The translations under genes were made by a program, and so were the position numbers. This document shows, in pieces, positions 1 to 7,752 of a stretch of DNA of 42,617 nucleotides; position 1 is the stretch's first letter, and the number at the start of each line of letters is the position of its first letter. The notes beneath the pieces were generated by a model. That model worked only from the letters and a program-made list of their open reading frames with translations, had not been told where the DNA came from and ran no database searches. Source of the stretch: an uncultured Selenomonadaceae bacterium (GTDB taxonomy: Bacteria; Bacillota; Negativicutes; Selenomonadales; Selenomonadaceae); contig CAJOCT010000006.1 in assembly GCA_905236725.1 (NCBI GenBank), positions 1-42,617 of the forward strand, read 5' to 3'.

Positions 1-144
1 AAAATCGGTCTTGAATTAAATGTGCCGTACGAATTGACTTGGAGTTGTTACGAGCGCGGAGAAAAACCTTGCGGGAAATGTGCGACTTGCAGGGACAGAA
101 AAAAAGCATTTGAATTGAACGGAGTGAAAGACCCTGCATTATGA
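1..144 (+). CDS. queC: 7-cyano-7-deazaguanine synthase QueC, C-terminal fragment
   Basis: Only the last 47 codons are inside the window; the gene begins upstream. QueC converts 7-carboxy-7-deazaguanine to preQ0 with ATP and ammonia in queuosine biosynthesis. The visible tail has the family's C-terminal zinc-binding signature: a Cys in [15 protein letters not shown], then CATC, giving four cysteines (SC, PC, KC, TC), followed by the usual [15 protein letters not shown] ending. The stop codon overlaps the start of the next gene as ATGA, so the two are translationally coupled. Coupling to cobalamin genes is probably an operon of convenience; no shared chemistry is evident. The family call rests on the tail alone but the signature is specific. 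Confidence 0.9.
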   Translation, partial: KIGLELNVPYELTWSCYERGEKPCGKCATCRDRKKAFELNGVKDPAL

Positions 145-905
145 AAATTTTTTTGATTGCGGGAACTGAGGACGGGCGGAAGTTGGCGAAATTTTTATCC
201 GACAAAAATTTTGAGGTTACCGCGTCAGTTGTCAGCGAGTACGGGAAAAAAATTCTTGAGCAGTACGAAAAAATTAAAATCAACGACAAAAAATTAAATT
301 CCGTCGAACTTGAAAAAATTTTGCGCAATGAAAATTTTAAAATTCTCGTCGATGCCAGCCACCCTTACGCGGAAAATATTTCTCAAAATGCAATTACCGC
401 CTGCGAAAATTCAAAAATTTTTTATATTCGTTACGAACGCCCCGAAGTCGAAATTACTTACAAAAAAATTTTTCGTGCGGAAAGTTACGAACGGGCGGCG
501 GAAATTTCCGCGAGTTTTGGGAAAAATATTTTTTTGACGACGGGCAGCAGAAATTTAAAAAAATTTGTCGAGTGCGAGGCTGTGAAAAATTGCAACATTA
601 CCGCGCGAATTTTGCCGACTGCCGAAGTTTTGAGCGAGTGCGAAAAATTTTTGTCGCCGAAAAATATCATCGCCATTCAGGGAAAATTTTCGACTGAATT
701 AAATGTTGAACTTTTTAAGCACGCGCAGGCTGAAGTTGTCGTTACGAAAAACAGCGGCGAAATCGGCGGAGCAGATACAAAAATTGCGGCGGCGGAGATT
801 TTAAATTTGCCCGTCGTGATAATCGACAGACCGAAAATTTTTTATCCGCGCGTCGCAAAAAATTTTGACGAGGTTTTAAAGGAGATTGAAAAATGGATTT
901 CATAA
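141..905 (+). CDS. cbiJ: Precorrin-6A reductase (CbiJ/CobK family)
   Basis: This 254-aa protein reduces precorrin-6A (or its cobalt form) with NADPH in corrin-ring synthesis in the cytoplasm. The N-terminus has the family's nucleotide-binding signature, [14 protein letters not shown] (residues 6-19). A DASHPYA motif lies near residue 71, and the C-terminal part carries [13 protein letters not shown] followed by a hydrophobic strand and DRP near residue 230, the usual CobK/CbiJ pattern. Length is typical (about 250 aa). The ATG overlaps the queC stop (ATGA), and its own 3' end overlaps the methylmutase gene by 13 bp, so the three form one transcription unit. A neighbouring precorrin-8X methylmutase strongly supports the cobalamin role. 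Whether the route is aerobic or anaerobic is not shown here; the otherwise anaerobic gene content suggests the cobalt-early route, hence CbiJ. Confidence 0.88.
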   Translation: MKIFLIAGTEDGRKLAKFLSDKNFEVTASVVSEYGKKILEQYEKIKINDKKLNSVELEKILRNENFKILVDASHPYAENISQNAITACENSKIFYIRYERPEVEITYKKIFRAESYERAAEISASFGKNIFLTTGSRNLKKFVECEAVKNCNITARILPTAEVLSECEKFLSPKNIIAIQGKFSTELNVELFKHAQAEVVVTKNSGEIGGADTKIAAAEILNLPVVIIDRPKIFYPRVAKNFDEVLKEIEKWIS

Positions 906-1510
906 AACAGCCGCAGGAAATTGAAAATAAAAGTTTTGAAATTATCGCGCCGCATTTAAAAAATCTTAATTTGTCGGCGGAGGAGACAAAAATTTATTCG
1001 CGGATAATTCACGCGGCGGGAGATGTCGAATATGCGCCGATAATAAAAATTTCTCCCGACGCGATTTCTGCGGCGAAAAATGCACTTCAAAGCGGAGCAA
1101 ATATTTTCACCGATGTTGAAATGGTTCGCACGGGGATAAATAAAAAAGTTTTAAAAAAATTCGGTGGCGAAGTTTTTTGCAAAGTTGCCGATGACGAAAT
1201 AAAAAAAATCGCCGAACGCGAAAAAATTACGCGGTCAATGGCGGCGATGAGAAATTTCGGCGAGAAGTTGAATAAATCAATTATCGCAATCGGAAACGCT
1301 CCGACTGCATTGTTTGAAGTTTTGCGGCTTGTCGAAGAAGAAAATATTTCGCCCGTAGTGATTATCGGCGTTCCCGTCGGATTTGTCGGCGCGGCCGATT
1401 CAAAATTAAAACTTGCCGAACAAAATAAAATTCCCTTCATAACCGTCGAGGGTACGAAGGGAGGCAGTCCGATAGCCGTTGCGGCAGTCAATGCGATTCT
1501 ATACCTGTAG
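893..1510 (+). CDS. cbiC: Precorrin-8X methylmutase (CbiC/CobH)
   Basis: This 205-aa protein catalyses the 1,5-sigmatropic methyl shift that turns precorrin-8X into hydrogenobyrinic acid (or cobalt-precorrin-8 into cobyrinic acid). The N-terminal P-x-E-I-E-x-x-S-F pattern, the putative catalytic histidine H40 in RIIHAAGDVEY, the GNAPTALFEVLRL stretch near residue 135, IGVPVGFVGAADSK near 160 and the closing EGTKGGSPIAVAAVNAI are all CobH/CbiC hallmarks. Length matches the family (about 205-210). It starts inside the end of the reductase gene and is the last gene of the plus-strand run: its stop lies only 2 bp from the stop of the convergent gene. No hairpin terminator is visible at this convergent junction. 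Confidence 0.92.
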   Translation: MDFIKQPQEIENKSFEIIAPHLKNLNLSAEETKIYSRIIHAAGDVEYAPIIKISPDAISAAKNALQSGANIFTDVEMVRTGINKKVLKKFGGEVFCKVADDEIKKIAEREKITRSMAAMRNFGEKLNKSIIAIGNAPTALFEVLRLVEEENISPVVIIGVPVGFVGAADSKLKLAEQNKIPFITVEGTKGGSPIAVAAVNAILYL

Positions 1511-1512
1511 AA

Positions 1513-2304
1513 TTATTCGACTCCGCGCAAATATTTGTTTTCCAGTCGCTCAAGCGTGCCGTCCATTCTCAGTTCCGCCAAAACAAAATTTATATAGTTT
1601 AAAAATTCTTGATCGCCCTTCTGCATCAAAATTCCGCAAGAATGTTTCGTGAAAGGTTCGTTGATGAGCGGCGCGGCAAGATTTTTATCGGCTTTTATGT
1701 AAGTCAACGCCTCGACGGTTTCGGTTATCATAATGTCCGCGTTGCCGATTGAAATTTGATGAGGAATTTCTGCATTCTTTTCAAAAACAATCAGCGTCGC
1801 GTTTTTTAAATTCGCATGAGCAAATTTTTCGTTCGTGCCGCCTGGATTTATCATCACACGAACATTTTTTTTATCAATATCGGCAAGAGTTTTAAATTTT
1901 TTCGCGTCAGATTTTCTGCACAAAACAGTTTTGCCGAAAATTCCCACTCCGTAACCGTCAGACATCGCCAAAACTTTTTCCCGCGCGTAATTTCTGGAAA
2001 TTCCGCAAAGCGCAATGTCAAATTTTCCGTCCAAAGTGTCTTGCGTCAAAGTCGGCCAAGTCGTCGGAATGTATTCGATTTTTACGCCTAAAGATTCGGC
2101 AATGATTTTGGAAAGTTCCGCGTCGATTCCTTCATATTCGCCGGTCTCTTTGTTCAAATAAGACATCGGTTTGTAATCGCCGGTCGTTCCGATTTTTATT
2201 GTGCCGCGTGCCAAAATTTCTTCAATGTGACCCGCCTCAACATTTTTTACCGCCGCAAAAAAAATTATCAGCATTAAAATCGGCAGAAAAAATTTTTTCA
2301 ACAT
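1513..2304 (-). CDS. Exported family-3 binding-protein fold, cyclohexadienyl dehydratase-like
   Basis: This 263-aa protein has a signal peptide (MLKKFF, a hydrophobic stretch to about residue 19, then VEA cleavage site) and the fold of ABC-transporter family-3 solute-binding proteins. It is closer in sequence to periplasmic cyclohexadienyl dehydratase (PheC; prephenate or arogenate to phenylpyruvate or phenylalanine) than to amino-acid receptors: it keeps TTGDYKPMSYL, EGIDAELSKIIAESLGV, IPTTWPTL, RVMINPGGTNEKFA and the DIMITETVEA segment with its conserved Glu. No permease or ATPase gene is adjacent, and aroE lies upstream in the same unit, both of which favour an aromatic-biosynthesis enzyme over a transport receptor. 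The ATG was chosen because GGAGG lies 8 bp before it; a TTG further upstream lies inside that Shine-Dalgarno. An orphan amino-acid binding protein is the alternative. Confidence 0.7.
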   Translation of the reverse strand: MLKKFFLPILMLIIFFAAVKNVEAGHIEEILARGTIKIGTTGDYKPMSYLNKETGEYEGIDAELSKIIAESLGVKIEYIPTTWPTLTQDTLDGKFDIALCGISRNYAREKVLAMSDGYGVGIFGKTVLCRKSDAKKFKTLADIDKKNVRVMINPGGTNEKFAHANLKNATLIVFEKNAEIPHQISIGNADIMITETVEALTYIKADKNLAAPLINEPFTKHSCGILMQKGDQEFLNYINFVLAELRMDGTLERLENKYLRGVE

Positions 2305-2319
2305 AAAAAAATCCTCCAA

Positions 2320-3378
2320 CTATTTACTTTCAAAAAACAATCGAACGATAAAATTTATTTCTCCGCCGTCCGTCGCCGAAGTATTTTCAAGTTTGACATC
2401 GGCGGCAAACGAATTTTTCAGGCGGCTTAAATATTTTTCAATCGCGCCGGAATTTTCCGCAAGTCCTTCAAGCTGTACGAAATTTTCCGTCGCGTTAATT
2501 TTTTTTAAGTGAACCGCGCCGCCGGATATTTTTCCCAACTTAATCAGTACGTTCAGCTTTGAAAAATTTTCTCGTTGCCCGAAAAGCAAAGAATTTATCT
2601 CTTTCATTTCGGCAACATCCGCGTCCAAACTTTTTTTCAGGACAAGAGTTTCACTTTCCGCAGATAAAAATTTTTTCGCCGCATCGAGTTCATTTTCCGC
2701 AACTTTATAATCAAAGAAAATTTTCCCGCAAAATCCGCTCAAAATAAAAAAGATGACTGCCGCCGCCGTCAAGGAAATTTTTTTTACGTTCCAATCGGAA
2801 ATTTTTTCAGCCAGCAAGTTCGGAGATTTTTTTTCGAGGATAATTTTTGCAACAAAAACCGCCCTGTCAAGATTGTCTGAAGAATCTTTTTCGGAAAAAT
2901 CCGGCATAACGGTCAAAGCGCAAAGGTTAATCGAATTTTTTTTCCACGCGGAAATATATTCTTTGACGACGGTTTTTGAAAGAGTTTCCGCCCAAATTTC
3001 GCCGTCGATTTCGGTAAAAGTGTACGGCGCATTTTTCCCGGCTTGAGAAGTCGCCCAAGTTTTTACAGCAGAATCAATTTCATTTTCGGGAACATTTTCA
3101 AAATTTTGTCGAAAAGTTATTGCGTCGCCTTCGCGCAGGCACAGACCGACTTTGGATTTTTGCCAACCGCGCTGATTCAAAACCATGAAAATTTTCTCCG
3201 CAAGCTGTTCCTGGTAAGAATTTTCACTGTCCAAATAAAGTTCCCAACCGATTGTCTCCGTTTCAAATTTTTTTGTTCGATGAGCGAGATAAATTTTAAA
3301 GCCGTCATAATAAATTCCCGTGACTTCGGAAAAATCTTCACGAAAAAAATTTTTTATCCGTTCCAAATATTTGTTCAT
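2320..3378 (-). CDS. PilN/GspL-like inner-membrane pilus or secretion assembly protein
   Basis: The 352-aa protein has a roughly 195-residue cytoplasmic part, one membrane segment at residues 200-221, a charged helical (coiled-coil) stretch at about 224-265, then a compact C-terminal domain (VHLKKINATENFVQLEGLAENSGAI pattern, quoted here only in part for orientation). This layout, and the final 'effect of X on Y' ferredoxin-like repeat with AENSGAIEKYLSRL, is that of PilN or of GspL-type proteins that build the inner-membrane platform of type IV pili and type II secretion. Its start codon overlaps the stop of the HlyC/CorC gene (ATGA), and the next gene begins 15 bp after its stop. No other pilus gene is in the window, so the assignment rests on architecture and is moderate. 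Confidence 0.5.
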   Translation of the reverse strand: MNKYLERIKNFFREDFSEVTGIYYDGFKIYLAHRTKKFETETIGWELYLDSENSYQEQLAEKIFMVLNQRGWQKSKVGLCLREGDAITFRQNFENVPENEIDSAVKTWATSQAGKNAPYTFTEIDGEIWAETLSKTVVKEYISAWKKNSINLCALTVMPDFSEKDSSDNLDRAVFVAKIILEKKSPNLLAEKISDWNVKKISLTAAAVIFFILSGFCGKIFFDYKVAENELDAAKKFLSAESETLVLKKSLDADVAEMKEINSLLFGQRENFSKLNVLIKLGKISGGAVHLKKINATENFVQLEGLAENSGAIEKYLSRLKNSFAADVKLENTSATDGGEINFIVRLFFESK

Positions 3379-4712
3379 AAATTTTCTTCTGTATCGTCAA
3401 TTTTTTTCGCGAGCCGAATCAAAACGCGCGTAATTCTCACGCCGTCCACTTCTTCGACGTAAAAAACATTTCCGTTGTAAGATTCCGTTTGACCGACGCG
3501 CGGCTCCCCGCCGAGTTTATCGGAAAGCCAGCCGCCGATTGTATCAACGTCTTCGTCCTCGATTTTTATGTCAAATTCGTCTTCAAGCTCCTCAAGCAAA
3601 AGTTTCGCGTCAACGGAAAAAAGATTTTCTTCGCGCTGTTCAATCTCTGGGCGTTCTTCCTCGTCGAATTCGTCTTGAATATCGCCGACAATTTCCTCGA
3701 TAATGTCTTCAATCGTCACCATTCCCGCCGTACCGCCGTATTCATCGACGACAATCGCCATTTGCGAACGATTTTTTTGCATCATCTTTAAAAGTAAGGT
3801 AACGTCCATACTTTCCGGAACGACGAAAACTTTTCGCGCAAGTTTTGCAAAATTCGGGTTGCGTTGAGAATTTTCCGCCAACCTCCAGCCGATTAAATCT
3901 TTGACGTGCAAAAAGCCGATTATGTGATCTTTGTCCTCATTGCAGACGGGATAGCGCGTCATTTGCTCTTCCAACATCGTGTGCAAATTTTCTTCGTAAC
4001 TTTTATCGGTGTAAAGGCAAATCATATCCGTTCGCGGAACCATAATTTCACGCACGCTCAATTCAGTGAAATCGAAAACGTTGTCAACGAAATCAACTTC
4101 CGTATCGTCAACAAGTCCCTGCTTATGGCTTTCCTCCATTAAAAGGCGAATTTCTTCGGGATTATGAGCGACTTCGCCTTCACCGGAATTTTCCAAGCCG
4201 AGATGATGAGATACGAAAGTTGCGGTAACGTTCAACATTCGCACGAAAGGATACATCACTTTCCAGAAAATTAACATCGGCAGGGCGATTGTCAGCAAAA
4301 TTTTTTCGGAATTTGCTATTGCCATTGATTTCGGCGTGAGTTCGCCCAAAATTATGTGCATTGAAGTTATTATCGTGAATGCGAGCGCGAAAGAAATTGT
4401 ATGACCGATTGCGTTATTAAAGCCGAGCGCGTGAGTTATCGGCAAAATTAACTCCGCCACGAAAGGTTCACCGACCCAACCTAAGCCGAGAGATGCCAAA
4501 GTTATTCCCAGCTGTGTTACTGAAAGTGCTTCGTCAAGTTCGTCAGTCAATTTTTTCGCATAAGTTGCGCGTTTATTGCCTTCCTGAATTAAAGTTTCGA
4601 GACGTGAAGGACGCATTTTTACGCAACAAAATTCTGCCGCGACGAAAAATCCGTTCATTGATATCAAAAAAAATACTAAAAAAATCTGCAGTAATATAGG
4701 GACAATGTCCAC
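3375..4712 (-). CDS. HlyC/CorC (CNNM) family transporter with DUF21, CBS pair and CorC_HlyC domains
   Basis: This 445-aa membrane protein belongs to the CNNM/CorC family implicated in magnesium (or cobalt) efflux and homeostasis. Residues 1 to about 190 form the DUF21 membrane domain, with several hydrophobic helices (ILLQIFLVFFLISMNGFF at the start; FNNAIGHTISFALAF). A CBS pair follows, recognisable from VREIMVPRTDMICLY and DEYGGTAGMVTIEDIIEEIVG. The last 90 or so residues form the CorC_HlyC domain (DTIGGWLSDKLGGEPRVGQ). Length is standard. The ATG is preceded by a GGAGG-type site 16 bp after aroE, and its TGA overlaps the start of the PilN-like gene, so it sits in the middle of an operon. 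The old name hemolysin C does not imply a toxin. Confidence 0.9.
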   Translation of the reverse strand: MDIVPILLQIFLVFFLISMNGFFVAAEFCCVKMRPSRLETLIQEGNKRATYAKKLTDELDEALSVTQLGITLASLGLGWVGEPFVAELILPITHALGFNNAIGHTISFALAFTIITSMHIILGELTPKSMAIANSEKILLTIALPMLIFWKVMYPFVRMLNVTATFVSHHLGLENSGEGEVAHNPEEIRLLMEESHKQGLVDDTEVDFVDNVFDFTELSVREIMVPRTDMICLYTDKSYEENLHTMLEEQMTRYPVCNEDKDHIIGFLHVKDLIGWRLAENSQRNPNFAKLARKVFVVPESMDVTLLLKMMQKNRSQMAIVVDEYGGTAGMVTIEDIIEEIVGDIQDEFDEEERPEIEQREENLFSVDAKLLLEELEDEFDIKIEDEDVDTIGGWLSDKLGGEPRVGQTESYNGNVFYVEEVDGVRITRVLIRLAKKIDDTEENL

Positions 4713-4728
4713 GAAAAAAATTTCCTCC

Positions 4729-5586
4729 TTATTTGACTTTCAATTCTTGTTTCAAAACGCGCCGCATTATATCAATATCGGGAATTTCTCCGGTGAAAAG
4801 TCTGAATGATTCTTTTCCCTGCAAAAGCAACATCGTCATCCCGTTCAAGGTCGGAAAGCCGAGTTCTTCCGCTTTTTCTAAAAATTTTGTCTTCGCGGGA
4901 TTATAAATTACGTCGTAAACCAGTGCGCCTTCCGGCAAAAGTTCCAAACTTACGGGCGGCATTTCGTCAACATTCGGATACATTCCCAGTGGCGTTGTGT
5001 TTATCAAAATATCCGCCGTCTGCAAAACTTCTTTAAATTCTTCGGCGTTCCAATCGTGACCGCCGATATTTCCGTACTGTGAAAATTCTTCGGCGAGTTT
5101 TTGAGCTTTTTCGGCATTTCTTGCGCCGATTGTGATATAACCCGCTTTACGCTTGCAAAGTCCCCAAAGTATCGCGCGAGCTGCTCCGCCTGCGCCCAAA
5201 ATCACGGCGTTACAATCTTCCGGCATAAAATTTGCCTCCGCCAGTGACGCGAGAAAGCCTGTAACGTCGGTGTTGTAGCCGGTCAACATTCCGCCGTCGT
5301 TGACAACGGTATTCACTGCGCCGATAATTCTTGCGTCGGCATCAACCGCGTCCAAATGTCTCATAATCGCGGTTTTGTGCGGAATGGTTACATTCACCCC
5401 GCGCAGGTCAAGACCTTTAATTCCGTCAACGACGAGTAGAAGTCTGCCTTTTTGCACGGGAAAAGTCGAGTAATTATAATTCGGAAATCCCGCCGTCTTG
5501 AACGCCGCCAAATACATCTTGGGCGAGAGCGTGTGTCCGAGGGGCCAGCCGATTATCCCAAAATTTTTAATTTCATTAGATGCCAA
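4729..5586 (-). CDS. aroE: Shikimate dehydrogenase AroE
   Basis: This 285-aa enzyme reduces 3-dehydroshikimate to shikimate with NADPH in aromatic amino-acid synthesis. It shows the substrate-binding serines in GHTLSP, the catalytic lysine in VNVTIPHK, the Asn and Asp in NTVVNDGG and YNTDVTGF, the NADP-binding loop GAGGAARAI, NTTPLGMYP, and the C-terminal MLLLQGKESFRLFTG. Length is typical. The start is a TTG: an AGGAGAG site lies about 7 bp upstream and no ATG is available nearby. A good promoter (TTGCAA-17-TATACT) sits 51 bp before the start, so aroE heads a unit running through HlyC/CorC, PilN-like and the cyclohexadienyl dehydratase-like gene. Confidence 0.95.
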   Translation of the reverse strand: MASNEIKNFGIIGWPLGHTLSPKMYLAAFKTAGFPNYNYSTFPVQKGRLLLVVDGIKGLDLRGVNVTIPHKTAIMRHLDAVDADARIIGAVNTVVNDGGMLTGYNTDVTGFLASLAEANFMPEDCNAVILGAGGAARAILWGLCKRKAGYITIGARNAEKAQKLAEEFSQYGNIGGHDWNAEEFKEVLQTADILINTTPLGMYPNVDEMPPVSLELLPEGALVYDVIYNPAKTKFLEKAEELGFPTLNGMTMLLLQGKESFRLFTGEIPDIDIMRRVLKQELKVK

Positions 5587-5636
5587 CAGAAACCTCTCCT
5601 TTAAGTTTTTTTACAAATCGTCCAATAACTGCGGTT

Positions 5637-5665
5637 AGTATAAATAAAACATTGAGAAATTGCAA
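5637..5665 (-). promoter_or_regulatory. Promoter of the aroE operon
   Basis: On the minus strand a -35 TTGCAA (5660-5665) and a -10 TATACT (5637-5642) are separated by 17 bp. It lies between the pncB stop and the aroE start and would initiate transcription about 45 bp before the TTG start. Confidence 0.65.
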
Positions 5666-5678
5666 TTCGTTGAAAAAA

Positions 5679-7139
5679 TCAACTGTTCATTTGCGAGCGA
5701 GTTTTATAAAGCAAATTCATTTTCATTTCGTAATAATTCGGCGACATATCCAGATAATGATGGTGGGGATTTTCAAAACGCTGTTCTTCCTGCCAAATTT
5801 CGTTTTCAAGTTGATGTTTGACGTAATCGCGAATTTCATTCAACGGTGGCAAATTTTCAACGCGCTTGCCGTCTTTTACGTAAAGTTTCAGAAGTTTTTT
5901 CGCGGTGAAGTTATGGAAAGTTCTTTGTTTCCAAGGCTTTATCGGGTCAACGTATCTGAACGGCTTCGACAAGTCAATTTCTTCATCGGGCATGGCGATT
6001 AAATCGGCGACGGCGTGTCCGTGTTCGTCGTAAATGCGATAAATATTTTTTAAGCCGGGATTGGTAATTTTTTCGACGTTCTCACTGATTTTAATTTTCG
6101 GGAGAAATTTTCCGTCCTCTTCGACAGCAACGAGCTTATAAACCGCTCCGAAAACAGGCTCACTCTTCGCGGTAATCAATCTTTCGCCGACTCCGAAACT
6201 GTCAATAGCCGCGCCCTGACTCAAAAGTGAACTTATCGTAAATTCGTCCAAACTGTTCGACGCAACAATTTTACAGTCATTCAAGCCCGCCTCGTCCAAC
6301 AGTTTGCGAATTTTTTTTGAAAGATAGGCCAAGTCACCCGAGTCAATTCTGACGCCTTTTAAACGCTGTCCCATCGGCTCCAAAACTTCTTTCGCCACAC
6401 GAATTGCGTTAGGGATTCCGCTATGAATAACGTCGTAAGTGTCAACAAGTAAAGTCGTCGATTGCGGATAAACTTCGGCGTAACGTTTGAACGCCTCGAA
6501 CTCGTCTTTGAAATACATAACCCAACTGTGCGCCATCGTGCCGTTAATCGGAATGTTAAACATTTTCCCCGCGGAAACCGTCGCCGTGCCGTTTACCCCG
6601 CCGATAAAAGCCGCCCGCGCTCCATAAGTTGCCGCGTCCATGTTGTGAGCCCGACGCGCTCCGAAGTCCGAAACGAAACGACCTTCAGCCGCTCTGACAA
6701 TTCTGCGCGATTTTGTCGCGATTAAAGATTGATGGTTGACTTGGGCAAGAATGGCGGTTTCAATCAGTTGTGCGTCGATTAAATTCGCCACGACCGTCAT
6801 AAAAGGTTCATTCGGATACATAACAGTCCCTTCGGGGAAGGCGTAAATATCTCCGCGAAAACTGAAATTTTTCAGATATTCCAAAAAATCTTCGCCGAAA
6901 AGATTTTGACTGCGAAAATATTCAATGTCCTCCGCGTCGAACTTCATATTTTCCACATACTCTATAACCTGCTCAAGTCCCGCGAAAATTGCAAAACCGC
7001 CTTGATCGGGATTTCTGCGATAGAAAACGTCGAAGGCAACTTTTGTATTCGTCCCGCCGCTGACAAAGTAACCGTTTGCCATAGTCATTTCGTAAAAATC
7101 CATCATCATGCTGATATTTCGCTTATCGTATTGCGTCAT
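5679..7139 (-). CDS. pncB: Nicotinate phosphoribosyltransferase
   Basis: The 486-aa enzyme makes nicotinate mononucleotide from nicotinate and PRPP, with ATP, in the NAD salvage pathway. Family signatures are clear: DFYEMTMANGYF at the N-terminus, the conserved FPEGTVMYPNEPF segment, the active-site region ATVSAGKMFNIPINGTMAHS around the conserved histidine, and the phosphate-binding stretch KGVRIDSGDL. Length is that of bacterial long-form NAPRTases. It starts 15 bp after the dCMP deaminase stop, so the two are probably cotranscribed from the promoter upstream of that gene. No clear terminator is seen between its stop and the aroE promoter. Confidence 0.95.
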   Translation of the reverse strand: MTQYDKRNISMMMDFYEMTMANGYFVSGGTNTKVAFDVFYRRNPDQGGFAIFAGLEQVIEYVENMKFDAEDIEYFRSQNLFGEDFLEYLKNFSFRGDIYAFPEGTVMYPNEPFMTVVANLIDAQLIETAILAQVNHQSLIATKSRRIVRAAEGRFVSDFGARRAHNMDAATYGARAAFIGGVNGTATVSAGKMFNIPINGTMAHSWVMYFKDEFEAFKRYAEVYPQSTTLLVDTYDVIHSGIPNAIRVAKEVLEPMGQRLKGVRIDSGDLAYLSKKIRKLLDEAGLNDCKIVASNSLDEFTISSLLSQGAAIDSFGVGERLITAKSEPVFGAVYKLVAVEEDGKFLPKIKISENVEKITNPGLKNIYRIYDEHGHAVADLIAMPDEEIDLSKPFRYVDPIKPWKQRTFHNFTAKKLLKLYVKDGKRVENLPPLNEIRDYVKHQLENEIWQEEQRFENPHHHYLDMSPNYYEMKMNLLYKTRSQMNS

Positions 7140-7154
7140 GAAAAAAATCTCCCT

Positions 7155-7607
7155 TCAGCTTAGAGAAACTTCGGAAATTTCGCCTTTTGTATCTCGGCAA
7201 ATAACTTTTGCGATTTGTGCATTTTTAATCATTCTGCGGCAAAGAAGGCAAGGCTCCCCCGAAGCAAAACTGCCGTCCGCAACATTTCTCCCGACAATAT
7301 AAATCGTCGCGCCCTGCATTTTCAAAGGATCGCCGTTAATAATCGCATTTTGTTCGGCGTGGACGGCAACGCAAAGTTCGTATCTTTCGCCCTTCGGAAT
7401 GTGAAGTCTTTCGCGCTCGCAAACTTTCGCGTCAATGCAGTTTATTTCTCCGCGCGGACTGCCATTGTAACCCGTGCTGACGATAATATTATTTTTAACG
7501 ATAATTGCGCCGTAGCGGCGACGAAGACAGGTTGAACGCTTGCCGACTTCTTCCGCAATGTTCAAAAAATATTCGTCCCACTCGGGTCGCTTGTAGTCTT
7601 CAGCCAT
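7155..7607 (-). CDS. dCMP deaminase (ComEB-like)
   Basis: The 150-aa cytoplasmic zinc enzyme converts dCMP to dUMP for thymidylate synthesis. The zinc and catalytic residues are visible: VHAEQNAI (His ligand and the proton-shuttling Glu) and GEPCLLCRRM (two Cys ligands). The N-terminal RPEWDEYFLNIAEEVGKRSTC and STGYNGSPRG are characteristic of the dCMP/deoxycytidylate deaminase group rather than cytidine deaminases. The ATG start was chosen over an upstream GTG because the GGAGG site is 9 bp from the ATG but only 3 bp from the GTG. It is the first gene of a unit with pncB and has its own promoter and an upstream terminator isolating it from the preceding operon. Confidence 0.92.
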   Translation of the reverse strand: MAEDYKRPEWDEYFLNIAEEVGKRSTCLRRRYGAIIVKNNIIVSTGYNGSPRGEINCIDAKVCERERLHIPKGERYELCVAVHAEQNAIINGDPLKMQGATIYIVGRNVADGSFASGEPCLLCRRMIKNAQIAKVICRDTKGEISEVSLS

Positions 7608-7637
7608 AAACACTTTCCTCCAAAAAATTTTGAAATA

Positions 7638-7666
7638 ATTTTAACAATCACGGTGAAAAATGTAAA
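7638..7666 (-). promoter_or_regulatory. Promoter of the dCMP deaminase-pncB unit
   Basis: Minus-strand -35 TTTACA (7661-7666) and -10 TAAAAT (7638-7643) with exactly 17 bp between them, about 30 bp upstream of the dCMP deaminase ATG. Confidence 0.6.
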
Positions 7667-7704
7667 GAATTTGACCGCCTTCCAAATAAATTCTGCAAAA
7701 AAAA

Positions 7705-7736
7705 TTACCGTCAACCTTTTTCTCAGTTGGCGGTAA
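7705..7736 (-). terminator. Intrinsic terminator after the condensation/cNMP gene
   Basis: An 11-bp stem (TTACCGCCAAC pairing with GTTGACGGTAA on the minus strand, one G-U pair) encloses a 10-nt loop and is followed by a run of T on the minus strand. A-tracts on both sides mean it could also act in the other direction. It ends the operon that starts at sigH or below it. Confidence 0.8.
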
Positions 7737-7752
7737 AAAATTTTTTTTTATC

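Noticed and set aside
1-144. Cobalamin or preQ1 riboswitch near the queC/cbiJ genes
   Set aside because: The genes overlap directly and the operon start is outside the window, so no leader is available to inspect.
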